NCBI GenBank assembly: GCA_903813345.2
Contig: CAIIXF020000009.1
Location: 1,860,001-1,924,000 of the forward strand
Length of the DNA stretch: 64,000 nt
Reading direction: 5' to 3'
From: Owenia fusiformis
Lineage: Eukaryota > Annelida > Polychaeta > Sabellida > Oweniidae
In this document: in pieces, positions 35,540-48,000 of the stretch
How the letters are laid out: each line of letters begins with the position of its first letter
Numbering within the stretch: the first letter of the stretch is position 1
Program-made: the position numbers and the translations under genes
The notes under the pieces: generated by a model
What the model was told of the DNA's origin: nothing
Databases searched by the model: none
Seen by the model: only the letters and a program-made list of their open reading frames with translations

Positions 35540-37140
35540 TTTTGTAACGTGTTGATACTTTCGAAAAATGAAATTAAGACATATGAAGCTGTAATTTTTG
35601 AAAATCTGATTGGTTAGGACAATTTGCCGTTTACAAATCTTTGGTACAAAATCGCACGTTGACTTTAAACTAAGTTGAATGAATTTAGTAATGCCTTTAT
35701 TTCACCTATCTTTTGTTTTCCTGAGAAGATGTTTAGCATAGACCTATACCTAAAACTTACTGATAAACATTAATAAATATAAAAGCATAAAAGCTAATAA
35801 AAATAATAAAATGTTTGCGTAAAATTACTTTCAAAAGTTACTTACTTAAACTTCCTTTTTTGGTACAACAGCAGTCGAGTCAGCAATGATACTGTCAACT
35901 TTGTGAGGTTTTTATTCTGTTGCAATAAATTAAAGGTTTGTGTTTCATCCAATGAGTGATGCTCTCGTGTTCGTTTCGTCGTAAAGTGATCTACCGCGGT
36001 TTCAACCACCATGTTTAACTGAGTATATGTGGTTAATGATTTTTATCAATTTAGAAACGGATCTTGGTAAACGGAATTCATCATTTTATTTTACCAACGA
36101 TAAAACTAAAATAAAAGATTGTATTGTAGTTATACCACAATTTTATTGTGCTTTAGTTTTTTGTATCTTTATCAACCGGGATTCTGCCTTTAACTTTCTT
36201 GTGCCATACCTTTTACTTACATATGTGGATTGTGGAAATATATAATTGATATATATAATTTGGAAGGAATATAAATTTGGAAGTTGAATCGACCAGTGAA
36301 TATTATAATATATAATGTATTATTCTGTTTCTTATGAAATAAGCGTCAAACTCGACTATGCCTAACTGTACATTTTTGTTAACTCAAAAATGAACACGTA
36401 ACGTAAAATTTTCATTTGTACATTTATTTGATGCCCTTGAACTGATGAAAATGGGTCAAATCATTAAATAGGTAACCTCTCAAAATGTGTCTTACATCGA
36501 TGACAATATGGCGTTTAAGCTTGCTTATGAAACAGTGGCAAAGATCAGTATAAATTTCAGAAAGTAAGAAAATTCGAGTATAAAGCACACACGTCAATAT
36601 TTAGCAAGTCATTAAGCTCTGAGCAGTAATAAAATCGAAGGCAATGATAATGGTTAATGTTTTTTTACAACAAAAATAATTGTAATCAATTGTAATTTCA
36701 TTTTATCGAGACCATAAAATGTAAGTTTTACAGTTTAATGGATACATACTTTGTGGTCACACGCTTTGACATCTGCTTTTGGATCAGCCCATTTGTGTTA
36801 ATTATAGAATCAATAGAAAAATTTAGGTTAGGATTTTATGATGAGACGATTCTACTTCACCGAACACAAAGCATTTGAAATGGAAATAATTTAAAGAACA
36901 AATCTAAAACAGTTATGGGGTATTACTAAAGGGTGATAGAAAGAAGTCTTAAAAATAAAGAGTGCATGCTAGTCAATATGTGTTTATTTTGAACGGTATA
37001 AGTCGGTATTATTACGATATGCAAACATGTACATGTTATACGTATTATACAATACCCAATTCAAACCCAAAATTAGAAATCTGTTTCGTCGTGGAACGGG
37101 GCAAAGTTTAACAAAATGTCATTTTTTGACCAGTGGTTCT
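35540..37140. other. Spacer between CTL1 and the SINE
   Basis: AT-rich with no recognised gene. The open frame at 36027-36245 is short and hydrophobic, with no family features. Confidence 0.4.
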
Positions 37141-37162
37141 GTCCGAGTCCGAGTTCTGTCCA

Positions 37163-37490
37163 CCCATGTAGCTCAGTGGTAGCGCAGGTACCTCTTACGC
37201 AATAGGTCCCGGATTCGATCCCCGGTTCAGGCAAGACTAAATTTGCTTGTTTGCGTGAAGTACTTCAGGGTGTTTGACTGAGTGGTCCGCAACTCGTACA
37301 AAAGTCTGTGGTGTGTACTTGTATGTCTATGTATAAGTGCACATAAAAGAACACAGGGCTCCTTCAAGGAGGGGTTTCTGGGTCTATCTTCCATGTTAAT
37401 TACGTAAATTACGACCGTATATATACGGGAAATACCCAAAAGGTATTGCTCACCTTCATTGGTGGTAAACAAAATACAATACAATACATA
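37163..37490 (+). mobile_element. tRNA-derived SINE
   Basis: The head (37163-37233) has a clear A box (TAGCTCAGTGG, 37169-37179) and B box (GGATTCGATCC, 37211-37221), as in a tRNA, but its acceptor halves do not pair. It is followed by a body of about 230 bp and a simple ATACA-type tail (ACAAAATACAATACAATACA). That is the build of a tRNA-derived SINE, transcribed by RNA polymerase III and mobilised by a LINE. The family was not identified. Confidence 0.75.
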
Positions 37491-37499
37491 GGGATCTTT

Positions 37500-38300
37500 T
37501 CCAACATTTTCAATAAAACTTTGAATATGTTCATTAATGATGGTTTACCAAATATAAAACTATTATTGTTTGTGGTTATTCATGATATTGTGGATTTGAC
37601 CACAGAAAAAACAATTCCTCGAAAAATGCATTTATTTTTTCTGATCATCACGGGACTTAGAAACAATGGCACGCCTTATACGTGTATGCTCATTTAATTA
37701 GCTACCTGTAACTGCCATATATAACAGAGTATTGAAACACACGTCCACTTGTTGGTGTTAATGAAAGAAGGAAAAACGTGTAAGTAAACATGATATTATA
37801 TTTGGCACAACTTTTATTCAAGCTGCTTTACAATCTTTAATGTAATATTAGTGAAAGTTGCGATGTACATCAACTCTGCTATAAATGATGTTTTATATAA
37901 ATGAAATTTGAGAAAGACAGTTAGTTTTTATATAAAAAAGTATGTGATTTACTTACATGCAATTTACATCATGTAAAAAGTGTCACAAACTTACCTTCAC
38001 TATTTATAAGGTTAATTTTTTTAAGACGACTGCATTTCTCGACGCCCTTAAATGTTACCAGCATCTATTCAGATAATTAAACGCATTTAACGCAAAAGAA
38101 GGAATCATCAGGAGGTTAAACAGTGATTTAAGATGCGCTTGCATTTCCGTTGCTCTAAAAGAACTGGGAAGTAGTCCAGACGATGTCACCTTGTAGTGTA
38201 TTCTTATAGATAAACATTAAGCTGTTCATCAATAATTACATCAATCAGGTAGCAGGTTTGATATAGTCCTCAATGTATTTAAAAAAGTGTAAACTGTCGT
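37500..38300. other. Spacer upstream of CTL2
   Basis: No recognised coding sequence. The CTL2 promoter must lie at its right end; a weak TATA-like TTATATC is at about 38313. Confidence 0.35.
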
Positions 38301-38350
38301 CTACCTTTGTAGGGTTATATCTAGGCAGAGGCGTACGTAAACATAGAACA

Positions 38351-38848
38351 ATGAGAAGTATCGGAGTGACTGCGCTACTTTTTGGGTTGGTGTGTCTATA
38401 TGTTGATGAAGCAATGGCACAAAGAACGTGTTGCGGCAGACCGAAGGAATGTCCGCCTGGCTGGGTGCGCAATTATGACTCTTGCTATCAATATGCGTCG
38501 GGCAATACAAAAGTCACGTGGTACGAAGCAAACGCCATCTGTCAAATGAAACATTCTCATCTCCTTGCAATCGAATCTCCTGCCGAAATGGACTTCATCA
38601 AATCGCAATACAGAATCGCTCTCTGGACCGGAGGAAACATACTGAGTGGTGGGGGAAAATTCAAATGGGCCGAGGGTGGCTGTTACAAATCGAGGGAAGT
38701 AGGCTACTCGAACTGGAGTCCAAATGGTCCACAACCAGATAACCACTTGGGGAAGGAGTCTTGTCTCATGATATGGGATCAACAGTTCCGATGGGCTGAT
38801 TTTGATTGCAACTACAAACTTAGTTATGTCTGTGAAATAAATTTGTAA
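38351..38848 (+). CDS. Secreted single-exon C-type lectin (CTL2)
   Basis: The frame is open from 38273, but I choose the ATG at 38351 because it starts directly with a good signal peptide (MRSIGVTALLFGLVCLYVDE...), as in CTL1; the upstream 26 residues are basic and hydrophilic. The product is 165 residues: CC pair, CPPGWV, SCYQY, TWYEANAIC, SHLLAIES, LWTGGNILSG, an extra Cys in AEGGCYK, PQPDNH, ESCLMIW, RWADFDC and YVCEINL. QPD suggests galactose-type specificity; WAD again replaces WND. AATAAA overlaps the stop region (38848-38853). From about residue 70 onward, and through the 3' UTR to about 39130, it is nearly identical to the last exon of the gene ending at 53998, while the N-terminal parts differ. 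Confidence 0.93.
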   Translation: MRSIGVTALLFGLVCLYVDEAMAQRTCCGRPKECPPGWVRNYDSCYQYASGNTKVTWYEANAICQMKHSHLLAIESPAEMDFIKSQYRIALWTGGNILSGGGKFKWAEGGCYKSREVGYSNWSPNGPQPDNHLGKESCLMIWDQQFRWADFDCNYKLSYVCEINL

Positions 38849-39130
38849 TAAAAAGTATTAGATAGTACACGATCGTACTAAATAGAACATATATAAGTAA
38901 TATAATAGCTTTTTATTAGTTTCTATATTATCTCAAATATTAATTGTATTTTTGATTGTTCCTTAAAAAGCAAGCAAATATATATTAACAATTCTGATGC
39001 TTTTTAACCCCAAAATGTTTTTTATTTTACTAGTACTGCACTCTTCAAAACCGAAACGGATCCGCTTCGGTAAAAAATCCGGTGTGACAGTTCCACATGT
39101 CCAGGCTAAAGTATGTCCAATGAACTTATT
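38849..39130 (+). repeat. 3' flank duplicated at 53999-54275
   Basis: The sequence after CTL2 (from AAAAAGTATTAGATAGTACACG to AAGTATGTCCAATGAACTTATT) recurs after the fusion lectin gene with few changes, then the two diverge abruptly. It includes a hairpin ACCGAAACGGATCCGCTTCGGT (22 bp, near 39050; given in parts ACCGAA...TTCGGT). Confidence 0.85.
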
Positions 39131-39290
39131 TTCTTAGAAATGCAGGTCCGTCGGACACTTCGTCCTAGGAAAATAAGTCCAGGGACTTGCATCCTGGAAA
39201 TTAGTCCATCGGACATGTTTTCCTCAGGACTGTATGTCCTATGCCTAGGATGAGTAGTCCGAGGCGGACTTGTATTCCTGGATGCATGTC
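39095..39290. repeat. Cluster of AGTCC/GGAC motifs
   Basis: At least ten GTCC or GGAC motifs, several paired (GGTCCGTCGGAC, TAGTCCATCGGAC, AGTCCGAGGCGGAC), lie in under 200 bp. It resembles the subterminal repeats of a DNA transposon, but I cannot define the termini. Confidence 0.45.
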
Positions 39291-39529
39291 AGAAATTTAA
39301 GACAATATGTAAACCATGTTAACTCTTTAAGTGTCAACATTTCAATTCAAGTTTTCACATAATTAATAAAACATCCAACACAAAAATATTACATGTCCTA
39401 TTTTCATTCAAAATATTACAATACAATTTGCATTGGTTTACATATGAAATGTTTGAAAATATCCGGGAATTCCAATATGATACGGGCACTAAATGAGTTT
39501 CAAGAAGTCATGTCGGCAGAACTCTCCTT

Positions 39530-41030
39530 ACTTTTTGTACCATTGGAATGCATGTTAAATTGACAAAGTTCGAATTAGAATTTCTCAAATCGCAGCCCAT
39601 TGATTTGCAAAGAATTTCAGAAAAATACAGCAAAGCATCTCACCTCCATGTCAAAAAAAATTCTAAGAGAACTACTCTCCTCATACAACGAGACAAACAA
39701 ACCGAGTAAGGATAGTACACTCTAATAGGGCCATGGTTGACTGAATAGCCATGCTGTCCGATGTTCATTTAAATGTTGGGGGTTTTCTGAAAGGATTTCC
39801 AAACTTTCAGTCCAATCCCTTCAGCATTTTTGATTTTATAGGGTTCGTCTGACCCCCAGGGTCATTATATTTTGTTTCAAGACTGAAAGTGGATATTTTC
39901 TCATAAATATAACATATTGGAGAAATGTTCAGTACAATTTGCGTTATCCACAAGACTTCCATTCTGTGCAATGGTAAATGCAGCCATACACGCGAAATCA
40001 GTCAGCCGTGAACTTGCAAATTCAATTATCTGAACAATCTTTAGGTAATTTTGGGGGATTTTGAGCCCTAGTGATGCTAGTAGATTTAAAAAAACTGGTT
40101 AAAATTGTTGCAATAGCAAAAATAATTCATTTACTCTCGTAAGTATGACTATTTGTTTATTTGGAAAATAGAAAACCATTAAATGTTCGTTTTTTCACAA
40201 AATGTTGATGACTAGACCAACTAGCATTGTCTTTCATGTAAGTGAAATGAATCTGCCCCTTTGAAAATGGGGTTTTGGTGCGTATAAAGTTGTCAAAATG
40301 TTAATTTTTCGCATAGTGTGGTGTCGCATGTTTGAGGTATGTACCTTTTAATTGAGCAAGGACTGCACCAAATCCTCTTTTGAATTAGCACTTGTGTAGT
40401 CATTTAGGCCAAAAACTACGATTTTCAGTAAAAAAACGAAAATTGCTGAATCAGCAGAATTTAGATAGTCGTCTCCAGGAGTTAAGGGGTTGATTTGCAA
40501 AACTTCAAATAATCACACAGAAAGACATGCGTAATGAGACTAAATTCAATATTTTTTCGAAATTCATTGACAAATGTAGTTTCTAATAGGTAGAACTCTC
40601 CTTACTTTTTGTACCATTGGAATGCATGTTAAATCGACAAAGTTCGAATTTTAATTTTTCAAATCGCAGCCCATCTATTTGCAAAAAATTTCAGAGAAAT
40701 ACAGCAATCACCTCCATGTCAAAAAAATGTCAACAAAAATATCCCAAGAAAATCAAAAGTTCTGCTCTCTTACATAACACGAGTACCAAAACCATCATAT
40801 CTATGTACATTGACCAATTCACCACTACCAAGGTCATCATTCCGCAGAAAATAATTCCAAATATTTTACCGTTCACTGTTATGATCACATGTTTTCCAGT
40901 TATTCTGGGCATTATATGCCAGCGAATGAGAGTATTCTATCCAAAGATGGTGCTGTAGTATACCATTGAAGTCCTACTTTCCTCATAACACGAGATAAAC
41001 AAACCGAGTAAGGATAGTACACTCGTCTAA
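39530..41030. repeat. Two copies of a diverged repeat
   Basis: AACTCTCCTTACTTTTTGTACC ... CAAATCGCAGCCCAT ... ACAGCAAAG/ACAGCAATC ... CACCTCCATGTCAAAA ... CCGAGTAAGGATAGTACACT (each given in parts) occurs at about 39520-39723 and at about 40591-41025. The second copy contains roughly 240 bp of extra sequence. Ends CCTTAC and GTAAGG are inverted, so this is probably a transposon family. Confidence 0.6.
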
Positions 41031-42058
41031 AATTCTTCAGACACCCCACGTCAGAGGTGGTACTGCTATCATCGTCCTTTTGAGCTTCTCCAGCTGGTTT
41101 TCGGTATAGCTTGAGATTGCCAGCTGCTACTCGAGCCAACGTTTTTTCCCCTAAAATGCCTAAGGTAATACACTAGCCCCCTTGGCTGCAAGTTGTGATA
41201 ACGTCCGTCTGGCCCAAAGCCACTTATCTGCCGTTTCCCCCCTTCCCATGGTGAAGTTTGCGGAGGATATTTGAGCTAGCATAGGGAGTTTGAGCTAGCA
41301 TATAAGATCGAAACGCCAACCTATGCGTATGACCAATCCAAGGGTAAGATCTAAAACCCCGCTATGAGCGGTCGTTCTGTGGTTCTTTTGATAATAAATT
41401 ACAGCTGAGAAATGGTTTGAAATGTGTAATACATTTAATTTAAAACTAAAAATACATCTTGATTCATATGATACATACTATTTCGTGAAGTTCATCAGTA
41501 TGGGTTCAAATCGGTCTTGCACCATGTATGCATATAGACTTGAGAAGCTACCGAGAGAGTTAGGAACAAAGTGGGGGTGGCAGCGCATTGGCATTTTATC
41601 TTACATATTTTTACCGGGATTTCGGTAACGGTACGGTTATTAGTGTGACGGTGACCGGTACTGGTTTTCAGTACCGTTGCGACCTCTAACACAAACTATT
41701 TGTTAATTGTCTTCGAAAATTTATGATAAGTAAATTACACTACTTAGCGATAAATAAGGTTGTTATGGAATGGGGGAATTATGGAATAGCATATTTTATA
41801 TGTTTGACAAATATGTGAAGATGTTTTAGCTGCAATTTTTAGCAATCTAAAATTGTTGTATTTTATGTAAGCCTAAACGTTTTTTGAGCTTAATATACAA
41901 TATGATATGTGGATTTTAAATACTGACGCAACTAGTATCGCTGTTAAAAACGTATGTCAAAATAAATAGATAGAATCAAATTAAATAAATGGCATAAGAT
42001 TAACTTTACATATGTCGTTTGAAATACTGGGGATTTATTTTTTGCATAATTGGTTTTG

Positions 42059-43242
42059 CCAAGTAGAGTTTTAGGGAGATTACCCTACTATCACACCAAA
42101 CTAGTTCTCACTACGTTCTCGAAAACGGGCTTCAACTGTGTACGAACGGACTGGACGTACTAAGAACCGTTTGGGATCTATTTACAAACTTCATCGAACG
42201 TACTCGAACGGGTAGGTCCTCTAGAACTTAGACAATGCTCAAAATGTTCTCGTGGTCGTCACGTTCTACAATTAGAACGAGTGACAACGTACTAACGACG
42301 AGCTGGACGTACTACGAACGGAACCGTCGTACTTCAATCCTACTAGGGACGTTTTAACAACGAGTTGAACTGTCTGAGGACGTATTGAGAACGAGGTAGA
42401 ACTCATTGCAAACGGGTTTAAACTGATTAAGAACGTATTTAACACTGCTTATGAACGAGTTAGCAAAAATATAGCTATCACACCAAACAAGTTGCCACTG
42501 CGTTCTTAACTGGTTCTAAACTATGTGCGAACGGAATGAACGTAGCTGCAACTTTCTAAGGTCTATTTACGAACTTTATGAACGTTCTCAGACGGGAATG
42601 TGATTTTAGAATTTTGAATCGATTCAAAATTCGATTGCGACCATACCGTTCTGTTATCAGGTCATGATGACCTTCTAGACTAAGGGACACGTTCTACGGC
42701 GTTGCACACCGACGTGGTGCGACCTGAACGAACTGCGAACGAGATGGACGTATTGAAGACTGTTTAAGAACGAAGAAGCTAATTATTTCAGACATATTTC
42801 CCGACCACAGCCAGATTGAGCCCGTTTTACGACGTTTTCGTAGGACTGGCAAGAACGGGTAAGAACGAGTTTGGTGTGATAGGGGGGTAAGGAGGTAAGA
42901 TATATCCCGTATCTTGATTTTGAGGTTTCCATATCCAGAACCTCCATATCTCCCGCCATATCTCCCGCTTCGGTGCATATCTACCCGCTTCCGGTAATTT
43001 CACTTCAAAATTATTTTTTCAAAATTGTTTTTTCAAATTTTTTTTCAATTTAAAAAAAAAAATATTTTTTTAAAATGTTTTTTTTATTTTTTTCAAAATT
43101 TCTCTTTTTCAAATTGTTGGATACATTTATCCTTTTGTTATATTGTTAAACAACACTTTTGTATATCAAAAAGTTATCAATATATTTAAATTTAAAAGTG
43201 GAAATGCAATAAAATGACTATGCCCCTGAAAACTCTACTTGG
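42059..43242. mobile_element. DNA transposon with CCAAGTAGAGTTTT termini, hosting a nested element
   Basis: CCAAGTAGAGTTTTAGGG at 42059-42076 faces CCCTGAAAACTCTACTTGG at 43224-43242, a terminal inverted repeat of about 18 bp with one mismatch. Between them lies the separate element 42088-42882 and an A/T tract. No transposase ORF is present. Confidence 0.7.
42088..42882. mobile_element. Nested MITE-like element with CTATCACACCAAACT termini
   Basis: CTATCACACCAAACTAGTTCT at the left (given here as its first 15 plus 6 bases) faces ...AACGAGTTTGGTGTGATAG at the right. An internal second start (CTATCACACCAAAC) at about 42475 suggests two tandem or nested copies. The interior is full of GAACG/CGTTC motifs, typical of subterminal transposase-binding repeats. 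Confidence 0.75.
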
Positions 43243-43256
43243 TATAGGATAAAGCA

Positions 43257-43394
43257 GTTATGTACGGTCGGTTTGGATATTGGGTTCATCCCTCGTGAGA
43301 TATGCACATCTACCTTCGGTTCTACGGTCCCTCAGGTAGATATGCATATCTCCCTCTGGATAAACCCCATATCCAAAACCTCCCAGTACATAAC
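43257..43394. repeat. Palindromic repeat, second copy of the 14496 family
   Basis: GTTATGTACGGTCGGTTTGG faces CCAAAACCTCCCAGTACATAAC (given in parts) around complementary AGATATGCACATCTACC and GGTAGATATGCATATCT. Confidence 0.75.
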
Positions 43395-43659
43395 CCTTAT
43401 TTATTCTCGTTGTGAGACTCACAGTATATCCCTCTTGGAAGTTTTCCTCGTAATTGGTTTTACTCTCGATGTGACTTAAACCCCATGGCATATACCATTT
43501 TGGATTACAATAAGGTATTACAAATCATAATCAACCGAAACAGAGCAACAGCTTGATAATTCGCAATTTGACCTGTACGTCTTAAAATGTATACGTTCAG
43601 TAGTCAGGGTCAATACATGTTTTACTCATTAAAAACTTCATTAAATCCACTGGTCCGAA

Positions 43660-44310
43660 GAGGAAAAATAATATTCCCTTCTGTTTTTAATAAATTTGAA
43701 GTTATCCAACAGTGGGAAAAATGGGAAACTATGTACCTGCATGGGAAGTAGCAATAAAGGCTAAGCCAAAATTGCGCACTTATATAACCTTTAAAAAGTG
43801 AATAAAGTAGATAAGTCAGTTTCTAAGATTGAATTTTTCAGAATTTGAGCGAAGTCTAGCAGCTCAGTTTAGACTAGGTATTTTGCTACTTAGGCTAGAG
43901 ACAGGCAGATTTAAGGGCGAAAATGTGGAAGAAAGATTATGTACATTATGTAACGGCAACTCATTTGAAACAGAAATACATTTTTTATTCCATTGCAATA
44001 GATATGATGATCTGAGAAAAACATATTTAGATGAGGTCGATTTTACAGATTTGGATAATGAAGGTAGCAAAATTGAATTTCTTTTAGGGAACATACCTAA
44101 AAAATTGTTAAATTTATTAAGATGGCTTTTGTGCGGAGAAGGCAATTCATTTACAACCTGTGATATTGATTTTCGTGTATTAATTTTGTATTTTCTATTG
44201 TTAACAGTGGTTAATAAGCCCAATGTGGGCTGGGTAAATTTGTAATTAATTTTTTATATTTTATAATTGAATTGTAAGACTGACCACTATAAATAAATAA
44301 ACTAAACTAA
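43660..44310 (+). pseudogene. 3' end of a LINE (non-LTR retrotransposon)
   Basis: The frame 43829-44245 encodes the extreme C-terminus of a LINE reverse-transcriptase protein: FERSLAAQFRLGILLLRLETGRF, then a zinc-knuckle-like ERLCTLCN...ETEIHFLFHCNRY (given in parts). Upstream, KPKLRTYITF is recognisable in another frame before a stop, so the remnant is frameshifted. After the stop there is a short 3' UTR and an A-rich tail AAATAAATAAACTAAACTAAAC in parts. This is a 5'-truncated, dead insertion. Clade (CR1/L2/Rex-like) cannot be fixed from this fragment. Confidence 0.85.
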
Positions 44311-44439
44311 ACATTAACAGTAGACATGATTACACAATGCAGCTGTTTTTATTAATATTCTATCCATTATACAAATTAATAGGATAAAACACGAATAGCA
44401 TATTGGAATAAAAGGGGATACATCCCCAGTGTACCACAC

Positions 44440-44885
44440 TATCACTGTTCCACAACTAGTTACTTTGACGGAACGTCAATGTAACAAAATGAATGAACAG
44501 TTTTTTTTGTTTTCTTGATATAAATTACGTATAAGCCATGTTGCGAATTATCATTTGGCACAAAGTTAGACAATATAGTCTAGCTTTTAGAAATGCTCTT
44601 GGTTTGGAATTTGATTTTGAATAAAGCTGTAATTTATGCATTTACACCATCCCCTTTGTTACATTGACGGAAGTCGTCAAAGTAACATACATTGGTTATA
44701 TAACGGATTTCGTTAATGTAACAAAAGTGAGGGGCTAAATATATGATATGCAACTTAATTTACAAAATAAATTCCAAATCGAAGAACCTTATTAAAACTA
44801 GACTATATTTTCTAGCTCGGCGCAAAATTATAATCTGTAACTTGACTCATAAGTAGGTTTAATTCGAGAATAGTAGTATTCAGAT
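44440..44885. mobile_element. Second, diverged copy of the 26131 fold-back family
   Basis: The order TAGTTACTTTGACGG, TAGACAATATAGTCTAG, TTTGTTACATTGACGG, AACAAAAGTGAGGGGCTAAAT, CTCGGCGCAAAATTATAATC and ACTCATAAGTAGGTTTAAT matches the element at 26131-26670 motif by motif, with inverted arms. Termini are less clear. Confidence 0.7.
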
Positions 44886-45087
44886 AACAGACGGTGAACG
44901 TTTTGCAACAATTGATGGTGGTATGCAAAAGAGGTAATTGCTACTTAAACTATGAATTGTAGGTAATCTCCTCCTCCTAAAGGCGTTTCGAGGAAGAACG
45001 GAACCTTGGAAGGTGAACAAACAATGTAAAATAAACATTATTGATGCATATAACATTTACGCATTTGATAATATTACTTTGAAGTAA

Positions 45088-48000
45088 ATGCATCCATTTT
45101 CAATGGCTCGAGGAAATTGTGTAAACGTTGCTCTAATTACACTGTGGTTGATATCAGGTAAGTTAAAAACCTTGTTTTTTAGTATAAATATTTAGTATGA
45201 CATATATGAATTAAGACATCCTTCCTATTTTAGGAGTGATACATTGCCAAACCTGCAACCCTGAGTCTACGCTGTGTAAGAAACGTGATATTTTAAAATT
45301 GGAAGATCGCATATCTGGAGAACTTGAATCATTGCGGTCGGACGTGAAACATGACATTTCTCAATTGATAGATGAATTAGAGAAGATAAATACAATCGGT
45401 GATAAGCCAAGTGTGAGCGCTGAGAAAGGTGCGTGTATGTGTTTATTGTATTTCATGATCAGAACCGAATGGAGCCCATAAATGAGCTTGTAATTTTTCA
45501 GAGTCAATTTTCAATATTCACTCATACCAAAATGAGTTGATAACAAGAAAATTCTAAAGGTTTTGAGTTCTGCCACTTAAATGGTCAAAGACACTCCTAA
45601 ATGTTGCTCTCCATGTTATCAATTAAAGGTCGAGTGCCCGGAAATATTACACAATTAAACACGTTGAACAACTAATATACATACTTTTTGTGGCTTGGTT
45701 GAATGGCTATTGATCCAAAGTTCCGATTTGTCTCATCAAGAAGACGATAGAGTGACAAAGATTACGTCTAGCGGATTTAATCATTTTTGTGCAAATTTTC
45801 TTCTTGGATCGAAAAATCTAATTTTAATTCGATTAACTTACGATAAGTGACAAAAGGTCTTAATGTAGGTCACCTGACACAAAACAACGAATCATATGAC
45901 ACGAAAACAATGATTCATTCGCCAGATGGCGTAGTTAAATGGGGCCAATTTTACGACAAACGAAAACTGTTTAGCTCGGCTTCAATTTTGCTCTTGCAGT
46001 CGAACAAAACTGAAACTTCTTTCGTCGATATCTAGGTAATTTATTTCTGGTATTTTGACAAAAGTAAGTTCAGGTCGTAGCCATTCTTCGGGGCAGGTTT
46101 GAGGCACCAACGAGTTTTTCTAAGGAATTATTCCCGATTTCCGGCTATTGCACAGGAATCACCCTGATCTTTGCAACGATTTCTGTTTTCGGGGGTCTAA
46201 TTGTTTGGTGGTAGATTTCAAGTAAATGGTCATTCAGATAACATCACATATGGAAAAGTGGGCATTCGAGCTGGGTGAGTGTGGGTCAAAACGTTAAATC
46301 TCTTACTGATAAGTCGATTCTTAAACCATTGCCGCAGCCACTCCAGCGCTTGGTTTGAAGTATGTTGGGTGACCCGTCCTAATGGAATCATTACTTCTCA
46401 AAAATAATGCCTGTGCATTCCTAATGCTGTAAAAAACGTCCTCATAATCACAAGATTTGTTCTACTGATCAGTCGATGTGACTCTGAGTGGGCCATACAC
46501 TCACATGACTTGAACACTTAAGAGTAATGTCTGTAGGGCTATATAACTGAATGACTATTGTTTATGAAAACTGCCCTCATGCAATCCAACATCTGGAAAC
46601 AGAGATGACAGCAAAGATCAGAGCTATCCCAAAACAGGAGTGTGTCAACTAAATTGATAACTTGGAGGCCCACATCCAGGAGAGGCCATTTATTAAAAAA
46701 TCGTTTATGAATATTGTTTGCTGTGAAATTACCAAACGAAACTTTATAATATTACAATCCTTTGTAGGCTACATGTTCCATGAGAATGATCTTATCTTTA
46801 GTATCACATTTAGCAAAATTAATTTATCACTTATGCAAAAAGTTGGATGAACATTGTGTCAATGATAGATCACACTGATGCTTTTTACATTTTCTTATGC
46901 TGTATTTTAAACTTGACTCTATGACTTATGTTTTTGTATTTGTCAAGTTGTATATATTTTATTGTTTTCTAGTTAGTCTAGTCTAAGTCATTTTTGTACA
47001 CTGCACTGACTAAATATAATATGTCATTCTGATGACATCAAACAGTCAATAAAACATATGCATTGTATAGGCTTAGCGACTTCTTGAATAAGACTTTTTC
47101 TGGTGATTGTAAGTGAAATGTTCATAATTGTTCATATTGTAGTTCATTATTTACAGTGAACAAAGATATAATTTGTGATCGTCAGTCCAAAACTTTGAAG
47201 TGTTCTGAAAAGAAATCGACTATTACTATTCTTAATGGAGACTATGGTAGAAAAGATACACAAACCTGCGCAAAACCAGGGTTGGTATAACTCGCTTTGT
47301 AAAGTCAAATCAAGTTTTGTATACTAGAAACTTTAATATATCCGTATTTGATTTCGCTTAAGTGTCCTAGTCCTGATCATGGCCCACTTGTAAAATCATG
47401 TGGGGACATATTATATCATATCATACGCATGCTTCTCTATTTTGCATTTTATTTACTATTTATAGAGCAAATCTAAGTTACTAATCCTTGCCGTGCCCCC
47501 TTTGTAAATCAAGTCTGAAAAAAGGTTTCACTCATACTTCTCTATCAAATCTTGTCTTTTTATTTAAAGAGCTAATCCCAGTTACTATGCAGACACATCC
47601 TGTAGTAGTAAAAAGAAAACATTGATGTATCTGAAGAGCATGTGTGATGGAAAGCAAGCATGCTTTGTAGACATAGTAACGTTTAACAGAAATGTCGGAG
47701 ATCCATGTCCAAATATAGATAAATATGTTGACGTTCAGTGGATATGCAAAGGTAAAAATGAGCATTCAGTTTTTAAACATTGACTTGAAACAATGTCATC
47801 GTAGCAGCTATTTACACAGCTAAGTGAGTTAAATGTGTAGTCCTACTGAAGCTTCGAGCTTTGTTGTTTAAATAGCTCTGTGGGTTCTTCATAAAATAAT
47901 ATGGATTGGTCTTGTAATGTAAAAAGACAAGATTAACACAGAATTAATATACTCATAAAACTATACTTTATTCCAAGTAAAAGACTAACATGTACAATTA

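Noticed and set aside
37163-37233. Functional tRNA gene
   Set aside because: A and B boxes are good, but the acceptor arms do not pair and a SINE body with ATACA-type tail follows.
38273-38350. Upstream ATG as the CTL2 start
   Set aside because: It would put 26 basic, hydrophilic residues before a perfectly placed signal peptide beginning at 38351.
43864-44223. Minus-strand frame opposite the LINE fragment
   Set aside because: Shadow of the recognisable LINE C-terminus on the plus strand.
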